From Cyanobacteria bacterium FACHB-63 (GTDB lineage Bacteria > Cyanobacteriota > Cyanobacteriia > Leptolyngbyales > Leptolyngbyaceae), in assembly GCA_014695255.1 (NCBI GenBank), contig JACJNX010000061.1, positions 434,001-498,000 of the forward strand: a DNA stretch of 64,000 nt. Direction: 5' to 3'. The notes beneath the pieces were generated by a model. It was not told where the DNA came from. It did not search any database and worked only from the letters and a program-made list of their open reading frames with translations. The translations under genes were made by a program, and so were the position numbers. Positions 52,388-61,206 of the stretch are shown here, piece by piece. The first letter of the stretch is position 1. Each line of letters opens with the position of its first letter.

Positions 52388-53236
52388 TTACGCCATTTCA
52401 ATTTGCCTGGTAAATTCAAGCACGATTGAAGTAAATTTCTCTGGATACCAAAGCCCCCATTCGTGAAAGCCTTCGGGCACGGTGATCAGTTTAGCGTTCG
52501 GTATAGTGGCTGCCATTTCCCGCGCGATCGCTAACGGCTCTGTTAAATCCTCTTCTGACCAAAGCAATAATGCGGGAGCTTGAATCGTGGGTAATAAATG
52601 CCTCAAATCGCCGTATAAAGAAAGCAGCAAGGCTTGCAGAACGTTCGCTGTGTTGAATAGAAAATTATGCGTAAACACTTTTGGAATCGTGGTTAACTTC
52701 AATTCCAGCTTCGGTAGAAACAATTGTGCCGTCATTTCTGCTGCGCGTCTCGGAATAATTTCGGCAACCGAAACGGTTGGAATTCCGGTACTGCCAAGTA
52801 GGGCGAGACTCTTCACTCGCTCGGGGAACAGGGCTGCGATCGTCAGTGCCACTCCTCCGCCAAACGAATGCCCCATGATATGCACTTGCTTCAGGTTCAG
52901 CGCATCTAAAAACTCCACCAGAAACGCTGCATAAGTCTTGTAGTCCGGAATCATCTTGTCGTAGGACGATCGCGCAAAACTTGGCAAATCTGGTGCAAAC
53001 ACTGGATGCTGCTCTGACAACCGTTCTAAAACTTCTTGATAGGGCTCCGCCGAGATTCCCCAACCGTGTAGAAACAGGATAGGCAGCGATCGTAGTTCCT
53101 GTCCGCCTTGCTCATAGTGGATCTGACACTCGCTGAGATTCACGCTGCGACTGACTAACCGAGTATTCACCGACCATTTCTCCAGAGCCAGAACAATTCT
53201 CCGACTGTAACAAGCTTTGAGAATTGACATAACCAT
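52388..53236 (-). CDS. Alpha/beta hydrolase
   Basis: 282 aa with the alpha/beta-hydrolase series: PILFLHGWGISAEPY near 52-66 (oxyanion hole), nucleophile elbow MGHSFGGGVAL near 120-130, a likely acidic residue in LWSEEDLTEPL near 228-238, and the catalytic His in VPEGFHEWG near 256-264. Substrate unknown. Start ATG at 53236, with a second ATG at 53230. It is separated from the sigma-factor gene by only 55 nt on the same strand. Confidence 0.88.
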   Translation of the reverse strand: MVMSILKACYSRRIVLALEKWSVNTRLVSRSVNLSECQIHYEQGGQELRSLPILFLHGWGISAEPYQEVLERLSEQHPVFAPDLPSFARSSYDKMIPDYKTYAAFLVEFLDALNLKQVHIMGHSFGGGVALTIAALFPERVKSLALLGSTGIPTVSVAEIIPRRAAEMTAQLFLPKLELKLTTIPKVFTHNFLFNTANVLQALLLSLYGDLRHLLPTIQAPALLLWSEEDLTEPLAIAREMAATIPNAKLITVPEGFHEWGLWYPEKFTSIVLEFTRQIEMA

Positions 53237-53291
53237 CCTGAGAGTTAAATAGATGGCTTCGATCGCCTCAGTTCCGCAGGAATGGGTTCAG

Positions 53292-54248
53292 TTAGCTTGC
53301 GAGATATTCACCCATATCACCTTTGCGCTTCCGCAATTTCGTCAGCGCTTCACGTTCGATTTGGCGCACTCGTTCACGGCTGATATTAAGACGATCGCCA
53401 ATCTTCGCCAGCGTCAGCGCTTTGCCGTCATCTAGCCCAAACCGCAAAATCAAAACTTCCCGCTGCTGCTGGGTTAGATCTGCCAGCAGCGCATCAAGAT
53501 CGAGCTTGAGTGAAGTCTGAGTGGTGAAATCTTCGGGTGACATTCCAGTGTCTTCGAGCAGTTCGCCTAACTCGGTATCCTGATTATCTCCGACTCGCAA
53601 ATCCAGCGATAAGGGAACTCTCGCCCGTTCGAGATAATCCCGCACCTGCGAGATGGGAATATCTAATTCGTTTGCTAATTCTGAGAGTGTAGCGGCTCGC
53701 CCTAACTGTTGTGACAAACTCCGCTGCGCTTTCTTAATCTTATTCAGCTTCTCGGTAATATGAATCGGTAAGCGAATCGTGCGACCTTTTTCCGCGATCG
53801 CACGGGTAATCGCCTGACGAATCCACCAGTACGCATAAGTCGAAAAGCGATACCCCTTGGTGGGATCAAATTTCTCAACTCCGCGCTGCATCCCGATCGT
53901 GCCTTCTTGAATCAAGTCCATCAATTCGACATTGCGCTTGGTGTACTTCTTTGCCACCGAAACGACCAGACGTAAATTCGCCTCGACCATTCGCCGCTTG
54001 GCAAGCTCACCTTCCGCTAACACCTGTCGCAGTTCTGTTTCTGAGAGTCCTGCTGCCTGCGCCCAGGTTGAATCATCTGGCGCTGCACCCAGTTTCTCAA
54101 CAAGCTTTGCCCGGACAGAGTTGGCGATCGCAAATCGCTGTACCTGTTTTCCATACAGCACTTCTTGCTCGTGCGTCAGAAGCGGCACACGACCAATTTC
54201 ACGCAGGTAAGCCCGAACGGAATCAGTAGGGGTCTGAGCAGTTTTCAT
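53292..54248 (-). CDS. Group 2 sigma-70 factor (SigB/C/D/E type)
   Basis: 318 aa RpoD-like factor without the long region 1.1, typical of cyanobacterial group 2 factors. Region 1.2 ([20 protein letters not shown] near 9-28), region 2 ([46 protein letters not shown] near 130-150), region 3 ([17 protein letters not shown]) and region 4 ([40 protein letters not shown]) are all present. Such factors control responses to light, nutrients or stress; sequence alone does not say which paralogue. Confidence 0.93.
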   Translation of the reverse strand: MKTAQTPTDSVRAYLREIGRVPLLTHEQEVLYGKQVQRFAIANSVRAKLVEKLGAAPDDSTWAQAAGLSETELRQVLAEGELAKRRMVEANLRLVVSVAKKYTKRNVELMDLIQEGTIGMQRGVEKFDPTKGYRFSTYAYWWIRQAITRAIAEKGRTIRLPIHITEKLNKIKKAQRSLSQQLGRAATLSELANELDIPISQVRDYLERARVPLSLDLRVGDNQDTELGELLEDTGMSPEDFTTQTSLKLDLDALLADLTQQQREVLILRFGLDDGKALTLAKIGDRLNISRERVRQIEREALTKLRKRKGDMGEYLAS

Positions 54249-54831
54249 AACAACTTCAACGGGTGTGAGGGAACAAAGGGAAATTGGGGATGCTGGAGCG
54301 GTGGGACATCTGTGAAGCGTGTGCGGCTTAACGCAACCTTGCCTGTAAAAACAAAAGTAAGGGGGCTACAACTCAGCCGATGAGCGTAAATGAATGTGCT
54401 GCTTCTAACATTGCTTCAACCGTAGCACTAGCGGCTGTATTAAGGATTATCCCTAATGAATTAAGGTTTGTAAAGATTATGAGAAAAAATTTAACAATTT
54501 TATTCCAATCGTGCGAGTCTATTCTTGATTTACACTCTATGCACCACGTTACCAAAACTCCAGCTTCCGTTTGTTTCCTGTACGACGGAATTGTAAGTTT
54601 AATCAAAGCTTGAGTCATTTAAACAAGGTGGCAATGATAGTGGAATGAATTATGAGAATGATTTGTAAAACTTTAAGGTTTAGCCTAGATGTGCTGACGC
54701 GATCGCGGTTAAATTTAGTGCTTCACTTTCCGTAATATGTTTTATAGACATACCGGTTTCGTTCTGTAGATGTCATCTATCCTCTGACAGAGCGTGAAAG
54801 CGGAGCTGGACTAGGCTCCGCTTTGGAAGAA
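54249..54831. other. Intergenic stretch upstream of the sigma-factor gene
   Basis: About 580 nt between the carB terminator side and the sigma gene start. Two overlapping antisense ORFs of 77 and 81 codons exist but lack ribosome-binding sites and protein-like composition. The region should hold the sigma-gene promoter(s). No RNA gene was recognised. Confidence 0.55.
54797..54824 (-). terminator. Terminator hairpin of carB
   Basis: AAAGCGGAGC / GCTCCGCTTT is a perfect 10-bp stem with an 8-nt loop, 8 nt after the carB stop on the minus strand. The T-tract after it is short. Confidence 0.75.
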
Positions 54832-57800
54832 TTAGTGAGCGATGTAGTCTTGCAAAGCCCGAACCGTGAGCGCCTCAGATTGTAGCGATCGAATTGCTGC
54901 CGCCGTCGCTTTGGCTCCCGCGATCGTCGTAATCATAGGAATTTTGTACGTCAACGCGGTACGACGAATCAGGCGATCGTCTTCGTGTGCCTCTTGTCCA
55001 GTAGGAGTGTTGATGATGAGTTGAATCTGCTCATTCTTGATTGAGTCGAGAACGTGCGGTCTACCTTCGTGTAGCTTCAGGACGAGTTCCACGTCGAGAC
55101 CCTGTTCTTTTAGGGTTTTACGAGTTCCAGCCGTTGCTACGACTTTGAAACCGAGTTCCATTAACTCTTTGACGGCTGGAACCACCGCCGCTTTTTCTCG
55201 ATCGTTCATTGAGACAAAAACCGTTCCCTGACGCGGCAAACGTTGACTCGCGGCAAGTTCTGCTTTGGCATAAGACTTACCAAAATCAGTATCGATCCCC
55301 ATCACTTCTCCGGTCGATCGCATTTCGGGTCCTAGAATCGTGTCGGTTCCGGGGAACTTCTCAAACGGCAGAACGGCTTCTTTAACAGAGATATGCTTCG
55401 GGATCACTTCCTGCGTGAAGTTCAGATCGACAAGCGTTTTACCAGACATAATCCGGGCTGCCATCTTTGCAAGTGGATAGCCGATCGCTTTTGACACAAA
55501 CGGAACCGTCCGAGAAGCACGCGGATTCGCTTCAATGATGTAAACCTGATCGCCCTGCACGGCAAACTGGATATTCATCAAGCCCACCACTTTGAGCGCT
55601 TTCGCCAGTTGAACTGTCCAGGTGCGGATGCGATCGACGATTTCGGGTTTCAGCGTGACGGTTGGGAGCGAGCACGCAGAGTCGCCGGAGTGAATTCCTG
55701 CCTGTTCGATGTGTTCCATAATGCCGCCGATCACGACATTTCCGGTTTGGTCGGCGATCGCATCGACATCGACTTCGATCGCGTTTTCGAGGAAGCGATC
55801 GACCAAAATCGGGTGATCAGGTTCAACCTGAACGGCATAAACCATATATCGTTCGAGTTCTGCATCCGAGTAGACGATTTCCATTGCCCGTCCACCCAGC
55901 ACATAACTGGGGCGCACAACGACCGGATACCCAATTTGCCGTGCGACCTTTTTCGCGTCTGCATAATCTCGTGCCATTCCGTTTGCAGGTTGTTGAATAT
56001 TCAACTCGCGCAGAATCTTCTCAAACCGTTCGCGATCTTCGGCAGTGTCGATCGAATCTGGCGAAGTCCCCCAAATTTTCGTTGGCACGGTGCCCTGTTT
56101 GAGAAACGCATCAAGCGGAACCGCTAACTTCAGCGGCGTTTGTCCGCCAAATTGGATGATCACGCCTTCAGGCTGTTCTGCTTCGATGATGTTGAGAACA
56201 TCCTCTTTCGTTAGTGGCTCGAAGTAGAGGCGATCGCTGGTGTCGTAGTCGGTGGAAACGGTTTCGGGGTTTGAGTTCACCATGATCGTTTCGTAGCCGT
56301 CTTCGCGCAGCGCAAACGAGGCATGACAGCAGCAGTAATCAAACTCGATCCCTTGCCCGATGCGGTTTGGACCGCCACCGAGAATCATCACTTTTGGTTT
56401 GCTCGATGGTAGAACTTCGGTTTCTTCTTCGTAGGTCGAATAGTAGTACGGAGTCAAAGCTTCAAACTCAGCCGCACAGGTATCCACCGTTTTATAAACC
56501 GGGATCACTCCGATCGATTTGCGGTGAGCGCGAACCTCATCTTCGGTCGTTTTAGTGGCGAAAGCAATTTGACGATCGCTAAAGCCCTTCCGCTTAATTT
56601 CACGCAGTTTCTCAACGGTTAGATCTTTGAGGCTCAATCGCTTCAGGGCTTTTTCGGTTTCAAGCAGATCGAGCATCTTATCGAGAAACCAAGGATCAAT
56701 ATTGGTTAGCTCAAAAATCTCCTCGACGGGCATCCCCATCAGCATCGCGTGTCGCACGGTGAAAATGCGATCGGGATTCGGAGTTCTCAAGCCTGCACGA
56801 ATTTGCTCTAGGCTTGGGAGAACTTCTTGCTTATCACACCCCCAACCTGCTCGCCCGGTTTCGAGCGATCGCAGCGCTTTCTGAAACGATTCTTGGAAGG
56901 TTCGCCCGATCGCCATGGCTTCACCGACTGATTTCATTTGCGTGGTGAGATACGGCTGCGATCCAGGGAATTTTTCAAACGCAAACCGGGGAATCTTGGT
57001 GACAACATAATCGATCGTCGGTTCAAAACTCGCTGGTGTTTTCTTCGTGATGTCGTTGGGGATCTCATCGAGCGTGTAACCGACTGCGAGTTTTGCCGCC
57101 ATTTTTGCGATCGGAAATCCAGTCGCTTTGGAAGCCAGCGCCGAACTGCGAGACACACGCGGGTTCATTTCAATCACAACCACTTCACCTGTGACCGGAT
57201 TCACCGCAAACTGAATATTCGATCCCCCCGTTTCAACTCCAATCTCACGAATAATTTTGATCGAAGCATCCCGAAGCCGTTGATATTCTTTATCCGTGAG
57301 CGTTTGAGCCGGAGCAACCGTGATCGAATCTCCGGTATGAATGCCCATCGGATCGAGGTTTTCGATCGAACAAATAATCACGACGTTATCCGCCAAGTCG
57401 CGCATCACTTCGAGTTCATACTCTTTCCAGCCGAGCAGCGATTTCTCAATCAAAATCTGCGACACCGGACTTGCATCCAATCCCGACTGCGCGATTTCTT
57501 CAAACTCTTGCTGATTATAGGCAATCCCACCGCCCGTTCCGCCAAGCGTAAAGGCAGGACGAATAATCAACGGATAAGACCCAATTTGTTGACCGATTAC
57601 TTTGGCTTCTTCCGGAGTGTTCGCCAATCCTGACGGGCAGACTCCGACCCCGATTCGCTCCATCGCTTCTTTAAACAGCTTGCGATCTTCTGCCATCTCG
57701 ATCGCAGGCAATTTTGCCCCAATCAATTCGACGTTGTATTTATCCAGAACGCCACTCTTTGCCAGCGTCACCGCCAGATTCAATGCCGTTTGTCCGCCCA

Positions 57801-58068
57801 TCGTCGGCAGCAGGGCATCCGGGCGCTCTTTGATAATAATTTGCTCCACCAGTTCCGGTGTGAGTGGCTCAATATAGGTACGATCGGCGGTTTCGGGATC
57901 AGTCATGATCGTCGCCGGATTCGAGTTCACCAAAACGACCTCGAATCCTTCATCCCGTAGGGCTTTACAGGCTTGAGTCCCGGAGTAATCAAACTCGCTG
58001 GCTTGCCCGATCACAATCGGACCAGAACCGATTAATAAAATCTTATGGATGTCTTGGCGACGGGGCAT
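54832..58068 (-). CDS. carB: Carbamoyl-phosphate synthase large subunit
   Basis: Makes carbamoyl phosphate from bicarbonate, ATP and ammonia supplied by CarA, for arginine and pyrimidine synthesis. 1078 aa, full length, with the two homologous ATP-grasp halves: [20 protein letters not shown] at the N-terminus and [20 protein letters not shown] near 560, with ATP-grasp signatures [19 protein letters not shown] and [19 protein letters not shown]. The C-terminal MGS-like allosteric domain is intact ([24 protein letters not shown]). A hairpin terminator follows the gene. Confidence 0.97.
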   Translation of the reverse strand: MPRRQDIHKILLIGSGPIVIGQASEFDYSGTQACKALRDEGFEVVLVNSNPATIMTDPETADRTYIEPLTPELVEQIIIKERPDALLPTMGGQTALNLAVTLAKSGVLDKYNVELIGAKLPAIEMAEDRKLFKEAMERIGVGVCPSGLANTPEEAKVIGQQIGSYPLIIRPAFTLGGTGGGIAYNQQEFEEIAQSGLDASPVSQILIEKSLLGWKEYELEVMRDLADNVVIICSIENLDPMGIHTGDSITVAPAQTLTDKEYQRLRDASIKIIREIGVETGGSNIQFAVNPVTGEVVVIEMNPRVSRSSALASKATGFPIAKMAAKLAVGYTLDEIPNDITKKTPASFEPTIDYVVTKIPRFAFEKFPGSQPYLTTQMKSVGEAMAIGRTFQESFQKALRSLETGRAGWGCDKQEVLPSLEQIRAGLRTPNPDRIFTVRHAMLMGMPVEEIFELTNIDPWFLDKMLDLLETEKALKRLSLKDLTVEKLREIKRKGFSDRQIAFATKTTEDEVRAHRKSIGVIPVYKTVDTCAAEFEALTPYYYSTYEEETEVLPSSKPKVMILGGGPNRIGQGIEFDYCCCHASFALREDGYETIMVNSNPETVSTDYDTSDRLYFEPLTKEDVLNIIEAEQPEGVIIQFGGQTPLKLAVPLDAFLKQGTVPTKIWGTSPDSIDTAEDRERFEKILRELNIQQPANGMARDYADAKKVARQIGYPVVVRPSYVLGGRAMEIVYSDAELERYMVYAVQVEPDHPILVDRFLENAIEVDVDAIADQTGNVVIGGIMEHIEQAGIHSGDSACSLPTVTLKPEIVDRIRTWTVQLAKALKVVGLMNIQFAVQGDQVYIIEANPRASRTVPFVSKAIGYPLAKMAARIMSGKTLVDLNFTQEVIPKHISVKEAVLPFEKFPGTDTILGPEMRSTGEVMGIDTDFGKSYAKAELAASQRLPRQGTVFVSMNDREKAAVVPAVKELMELGFKVVATAGTRKTLKEQGLDVELVLKLHEGRPHVLDSIKNEQIQLIINTPTGQEAHEDDRLIRRTALTYKIPMITTIAGAKATAAAIRSLQSEALTVRALQDYIAH

Positions 58069-58180
58069 AGTGTCTTTCCGCTTTCTTCTCTAAATCCAAC
58101 TCATTCTAGTGGGTTTCGTTTAGATTTCTGTTGCCCCTTTATCTAATTCCCAGAATTGCTCTAGAGGCGGATGTGTCTCA

Positions 58181-58507
58181 TTAAACGAAATGCTCCTTCA
58201 GCACAAGAGATCGCGCAAACTCAAATACCTGCTTGCGACGATCGTCCGGTAATTGTTCGACGATCGCTGCAACTTGCTCAGAGATTGAAACATCAGATTT
58301 CGTTGCCGATCGCCAAACCACTACAAATTGATCCAATGTAAGCCTACAAAGCGCTAACGTTTCTCCATTGGAGTTTGGCACAAAGAATTCTATTTCGTAA
58401 GCATCTCCGTAGTCTTCTACGATTGCCCCTTGTTCTCCAGCCTGGATTCCAACCTCTGGCAGATCAACTAGGAGTTCAATTCCATCAAATAAGTCAGGTT
58501 TCGTCAA
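58181..58507 (-). CDS. DUF4926-domain protein
   Basis: 108 aa. Residues about 7-66 are DUF4926-like (LFDGIELLVDLPEVGIQAGE, GAIVEDYGDAYEIEFF), a small beta-rich module. The remaining part is helical and ends QVFEFARSLVLKEHFV, resembling short antitoxin-like tails. It is the last gene of a minus-strand triad and overlaps the preceding gene by 4 nt, so translation is coupled. Function unknown. Confidence 0.75.
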   Translation of the reverse strand: MTKPDLFDGIELLVDLPEVGIQAGEQGAIVEDYGDAYEIEFFVPNSNGETLALCRLTLDQFVVVWRSATKSDVSISEQVAAIVEQLPDDRRKQVFEFARSLVLKEHFV

Positions 58508-58746
58508 GCAGGAACAACCTCCGGTTCTTGCAGCAACAAGAGTAATCGACTCACTGGGATTGTTTCCATAGCGTAAGTCATTCCTTGAGAATCGGCAAAA
58601 TCAATTAGACAGGCTTGATCCTCAAATGTCATTAGTACGGTTCCAGCCTGTCCGCGCCTCAATAGAATCGGTTGGTGCGTTGTTTTATGAATTGCTGGAG
58701 TATCTTCAATGAGTGCAACCACGCCATATTCTTGAATGATTGTCAT
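58504..58746 (-). CDS. Second DUF4926-like small protein
   Basis: 80 aa with the same plan as the neighbouring DUF4926 gene: EYGVVALIEDTPAI at the N-terminus, ILLRRGQAGTVLMTFEDQAC near 27-46 and LIDFADSQGMTYAMETIPVS near 47-66. It overlaps the upstream 127-codon gene by 41 nt and the downstream DUF4926 gene by 4 nt. Function unknown. Confidence 0.7.
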   Translation of the reverse strand: MTIIQEYGVVALIEDTPAIHKTTHQPILLRRGQAGTVLMTFEDQACLIDFADSQGMTYAMETIPVSRLLLLLQEPEVVPA

Positions 58747-59089
58747 GGAAATCCCCTAGCGATCGATAGACGTTCGTCAACCTTGGAAAGTCTTCGTCGT
58801 TGCGGATGATCCAACAGCTAAGAATCAAAGACGAACCAACTTCGGTTTCAAGCGAGAGTTTAATGTCATAGTGAATCCCGTATCGGTCTTCTTTGTAAAT
58901 CACAGCGTCACCAGTCACTGCTGCTTCCAATAACGCAATCTCTAAAATTTCTTTGTTGTCGAGTGTGATTCCAAGCCGACTTCTGAAGAGGATTGCTTTA
59001 TTTCTGCCTCTAGAGTGTGCAAGATTCAGACAGTATCGCTCAACTTTATCTCCAAGTTGAGCATTCTCACCATTTGGCAACTTCATCAA
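58706..59089 (-). CDS. DUF6883-like protein
   Basis: 127 aa. The N-terminal part has the DUF6883-type pattern LNLAHSRGRNKAILFRSRLG near 22-41, followed by a beta-rich half (GIHYDIKLSLE, SSLILSCWIIRNDEDFPRLT). DUF6883 genes commonly neighbour DUF4926 genes, a layout reminiscent of toxin-antitoxin modules, although no such activity is established as far as I know. A second ATG lies one codon in. The triad sits alone between carB and the divergent rsmB. Confidence 0.7.
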   Translation of the reverse strand: MMKLPNGENAQLGDKVERYCLNLAHSRGRNKAILFRSRLGITLDNKEILEIALLEAAVTGDAVIYKEDRYGIHYDIKLSLETEVGSSLILSCWIIRNDEDFPRLTNVYRSLGDFHDNHSRIWRGCTH

Positions 59090-59142
59090 CGCACTCGATC
59101 GATTGTTATTCTAGATAAGCCAATCTTAGCCCTTGCCGATCG

Positions 59143-60468
59143 TTGTCTGAAAATCCCCGCCAACTCGCGTTTCTCGCACTCCGAGCCATCCAAAAAGGAG
59201 CCTTTGCGGATGTTGCTGTTGATCAAGCGTTGCATCAATCAGATGTAAATGTACTCGATCGCCGTTTGTTCACCGAATTAGTTTATGGAACAATTCGCCG
59301 CCAGCGTACTCTAAATGCGCTGATTGATCAGTTTGCCAAAAAGAAAGACCAACCGCCCGATCTGCGTTTGATTCTGCAATTGGGACTGTATCAACTGCGC
59401 TATCTTGACCAAATTCCAGAGTCGGCAGCCGTAGATACAAGCGTTGAACTTGCAAAGCAGAATAAGTTAAGCGGACTAACTGGGGTTGTGAATGGAATAT
59501 TGCGGCAGTATCTACGATCGCAAATGATTTTGCATACTGATCCACTGCAATTACCTGAAGATGCAATTGCCCGAATTGGAACGCTACACAGTTATCCCGA
59601 TTGGATTGTTCAAATCTGGTGTGATCAGTTTGGAATCGAAGAAACCGAAAAGCTTTGCGAATGGATCAATCGATCACCACAGATCGATCTACGAATCAAC
59701 ACACTTAGAACGAATATCGATGAAGTTGAAGCCGCAATGCAGGCGCGGGATATCAAAGTCGAGCGCATTCCAAACGTACCAAATGCACTGCGATTGCCTT
59801 CTGTCGGCGCAATTTACAACTTACCAGGCTATGCCGAGGGTTGGTGGATTGTGCAAGATAGTAGCGCTCAGTTGGTGAGTTATCTCGTAGATCCACAACC
59901 CGGAGAGATTGTTGCCGATGCTTGCGCGGCTCCCGGTGGGAAAACCTTGCACCTTGCGGAACTGATGCACGATCGCGGCACAGTCTGGGCGATCGATAAA
60001 ACTGCATCTCGCCTGAAGAAGTTACAGCAGAATATCGATCGTTTATCGTTCCAGTCGATTCAAACTCTAACCTGTGATAGTCGTAATGTGCCGCAGTTAA
60101 AGGGAGTGTGCGATCGCGTTCTCGTCGATGCACCTTGTTCTGGACTGGGAACGCTCAATCGTCATGCCGATGCCCGTTGGCGACAAACCCCCGAAACCGC
60201 CACACAACTTGCACAACTCCAGCAGGAAATCCTGACCGAAGCGGCAACTTGGGTCAAACCGCAAGGAATCTTAGTGTATGCAACCTGCACCTTGAACCAG
60301 CGCGAAAACGAAGCCGTAATCACGCAGTTTTTAGCGCACCATTCCCAATGGTCAATTGAACGATCGGATTCACTTGCAGAATTCACCACTTCGGAAGGCT
60401 GGATTAAAGTTCTACCGCACAGCCATAATATGGACGGATTCTTTATGGTCAGACTGAGACATGGATGA
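59143..60468 (+). CDS. rsmB: 16S rRNA m5C967 methyltransferase
   Basis: Methylates C967 of 16S rRNA. 441 aa with an N-terminal NusB-like RNA-binding domain (about 1-135, FTELVYGTIRRQRTLNALID) and a SAM-dependent RNA m5C methyltransferase domain: GEIVADACAAPGGKTLHLAE near 249-268, VLVDAPCSGLGTLNRHADAR near 327-346, and YATCTLNQREN near 383-393. The two catalytic cysteines are in DAPCSG and YATCTL. The start is a TTG at 59143, 53 nt from the divergent DUF6883 gene, and is uncertain. The 3' end overlaps the TerB-like gene by 8 nt. Confidence 0.92.
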   Translation: MSENPRQLAFLALRAIQKGAFADVAVDQALHQSDVNVLDRRLFTELVYGTIRRQRTLNALIDQFAKKKDQPPDLRLILQLGLYQLRYLDQIPESAAVDTSVELAKQNKLSGLTGVVNGILRQYLRSQMILHTDPLQLPEDAIARIGTLHSYPDWIVQIWCDQFGIEETEKLCEWINRSPQIDLRINTLRTNIDEVEAAMQARDIKVERIPNVPNALRLPSVGAIYNLPGYAEGWWIVQDSSAQLVSYLVDPQPGEIVADACAAPGGKTLHLAELMHDRGTVWAIDKTASRLKKLQQNIDRLSFQSIQTLTCDSRNVPQLKGVCDRVLVDAPCSGLGTLNRHADARWRQTPETATQLAQLQQEILTEAATWVKPQGILVYATCTLNQRENEAVITQFLAHHSQWSIERSDSLAEFTTSEGWIKVLPHSHNMDGFFMVRLRHG

Positions 60469-60874
60469 TGCAAAAACGCTTGTTAAGATTCTGATCGGAG
60501 TCGCTTGGCTGGATGGAAGAATTCAGCCCGAAGAACGATCGCACCTCCAGCGTATCGCCAAAGATAAAGGCGTAGACCAGGAGCGCGAAATTCAGCCGAT
60601 TCTCTACGAACTGCGATCAGTCAAACCGGAAGAATGTTACCAATGGGTGCAAGACTATCTCGGCGAGCATCCCACTGCTGAACGCTGTCATCAACTGATC
60701 GAAGCGATTAGCCAATTGGTTTATGTAGACGGAACGATCGACCTCGAAGAAGCAAAACTTCTGACTCGACTCCAGAGTCTTGAATCTGCGTCTGCGCCCA
60801 GCTTGCACTCCAAAGTCATTGCTGCTATTCGCAAGCTTTACCAGCACGGCATTGCAAAAATTGAAAAGCTCTGA
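60461..60874 (+). CDS. TerB-like (tellurite-resistance family) protein
   Basis: 137 aa, acidic and all-helical, with the TerB pattern ILIGVAWLDGRIQPEERSHL near 9-28 and LVYVDGTIDLEEAKLLTRLQ near 85-104. TerB domains carry conserved acidic residues and are metal- or membrane-associated; function in cyanobacteria is unknown. It overlaps rsmB by 8 nt and is probably translated from the same mRNA. Confidence 0.85.
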   Translation: MDDAKTLVKILIGVAWLDGRIQPEERSHLQRIAKDKGVDQEREIQPILYELRSVKPEECYQWVQDYLGEHPTAERCHQLIEAISQLVYVDGTIDLEEAKLLTRLQSLESASAPSLHSKVIAAIRKLYQHGIAKIEKL

Positions 60875-60891
60875 ACGATCGTCCAGAGCTT
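60866..60891. terminator. Bidirectional terminator between TerB-like gene and psb35
   Basis: AAGCTCTG / CAGAGCTT, 8-bp perfect stem around AACGATCGTC. On the minus strand it is followed by TTCAATTTTTG and on the plus strand by TCTTTAAACT, so it can serve both convergent genes. It starts inside the TerB-like coding end. Confidence 0.7.
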
Positions 60892-60898
60892 CTTTAAA

Positions 60899-61102
60899 CT
60901 AGAGTCCAGGATTCTCTTCTTTTTTGACTTCAGGCACAATGTCTGGGCGATCTTTATCTTCCCAACCTACTGGGCGTTTTGAGTTGTACCAGGTGATCGA
61001 GCCGAAAGTCACTGCTGCAATAAAGCCAACCACATAAACAGCCGTGAATGACACCGGAAACTGCATTCCAGGCTTCGTTGCGACTTCTAATAGAAGGTTC
61101 AT
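60899..61102 (-). CDS. psb35: Psb35-like photosystem II-associated small protein
   Basis: 67 aa with one membrane helix (VSFTAVYVVGFIAAVTFGSI, about 17-36), followed by TWYNSKRPVGWEDKDRPDIV and a charged C-terminus. This pattern is that of the cyanobacterial Psb35 family (Ssl2148 in Synechocystis), which associates with the CP47 assembly module and Hlip proteins in photosystem II. AGGAG lies 8 nt before the ATG. The identification is from recalled family features only. Confidence 0.75.
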   Translation of the reverse strand: MNLLLEVATKPGMQFPVSFTAVYVVGFIAAVTFGSITWYNSKRPVGWEDKDRPDIVPEVKKEENPGL

Positions 61103-61206
61103 GTAAATACTCCTGTAATTTTTTTACTAGGACTAAGTTATCAAAGCCATCATATCAGGGCATCTTTCAACGGTTCGATTCGCAATGACGAATCAGGTAA
61201 TTTTCC

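Noticed and set aside
54373-54618. Two mutually antisense ORFs (77 and 81 codons) upstream of the sigma gene
   Set aside because: No ribosome-binding site, no recognisable domains and poor protein-like composition; both cannot be real and neither is supported.
56938-57633. 231-codon ORF antisense to carB
   Set aside because: Arg/His/Asn-rich translation typical of the reverse strand of a conserved gene; carB itself is unambiguous.
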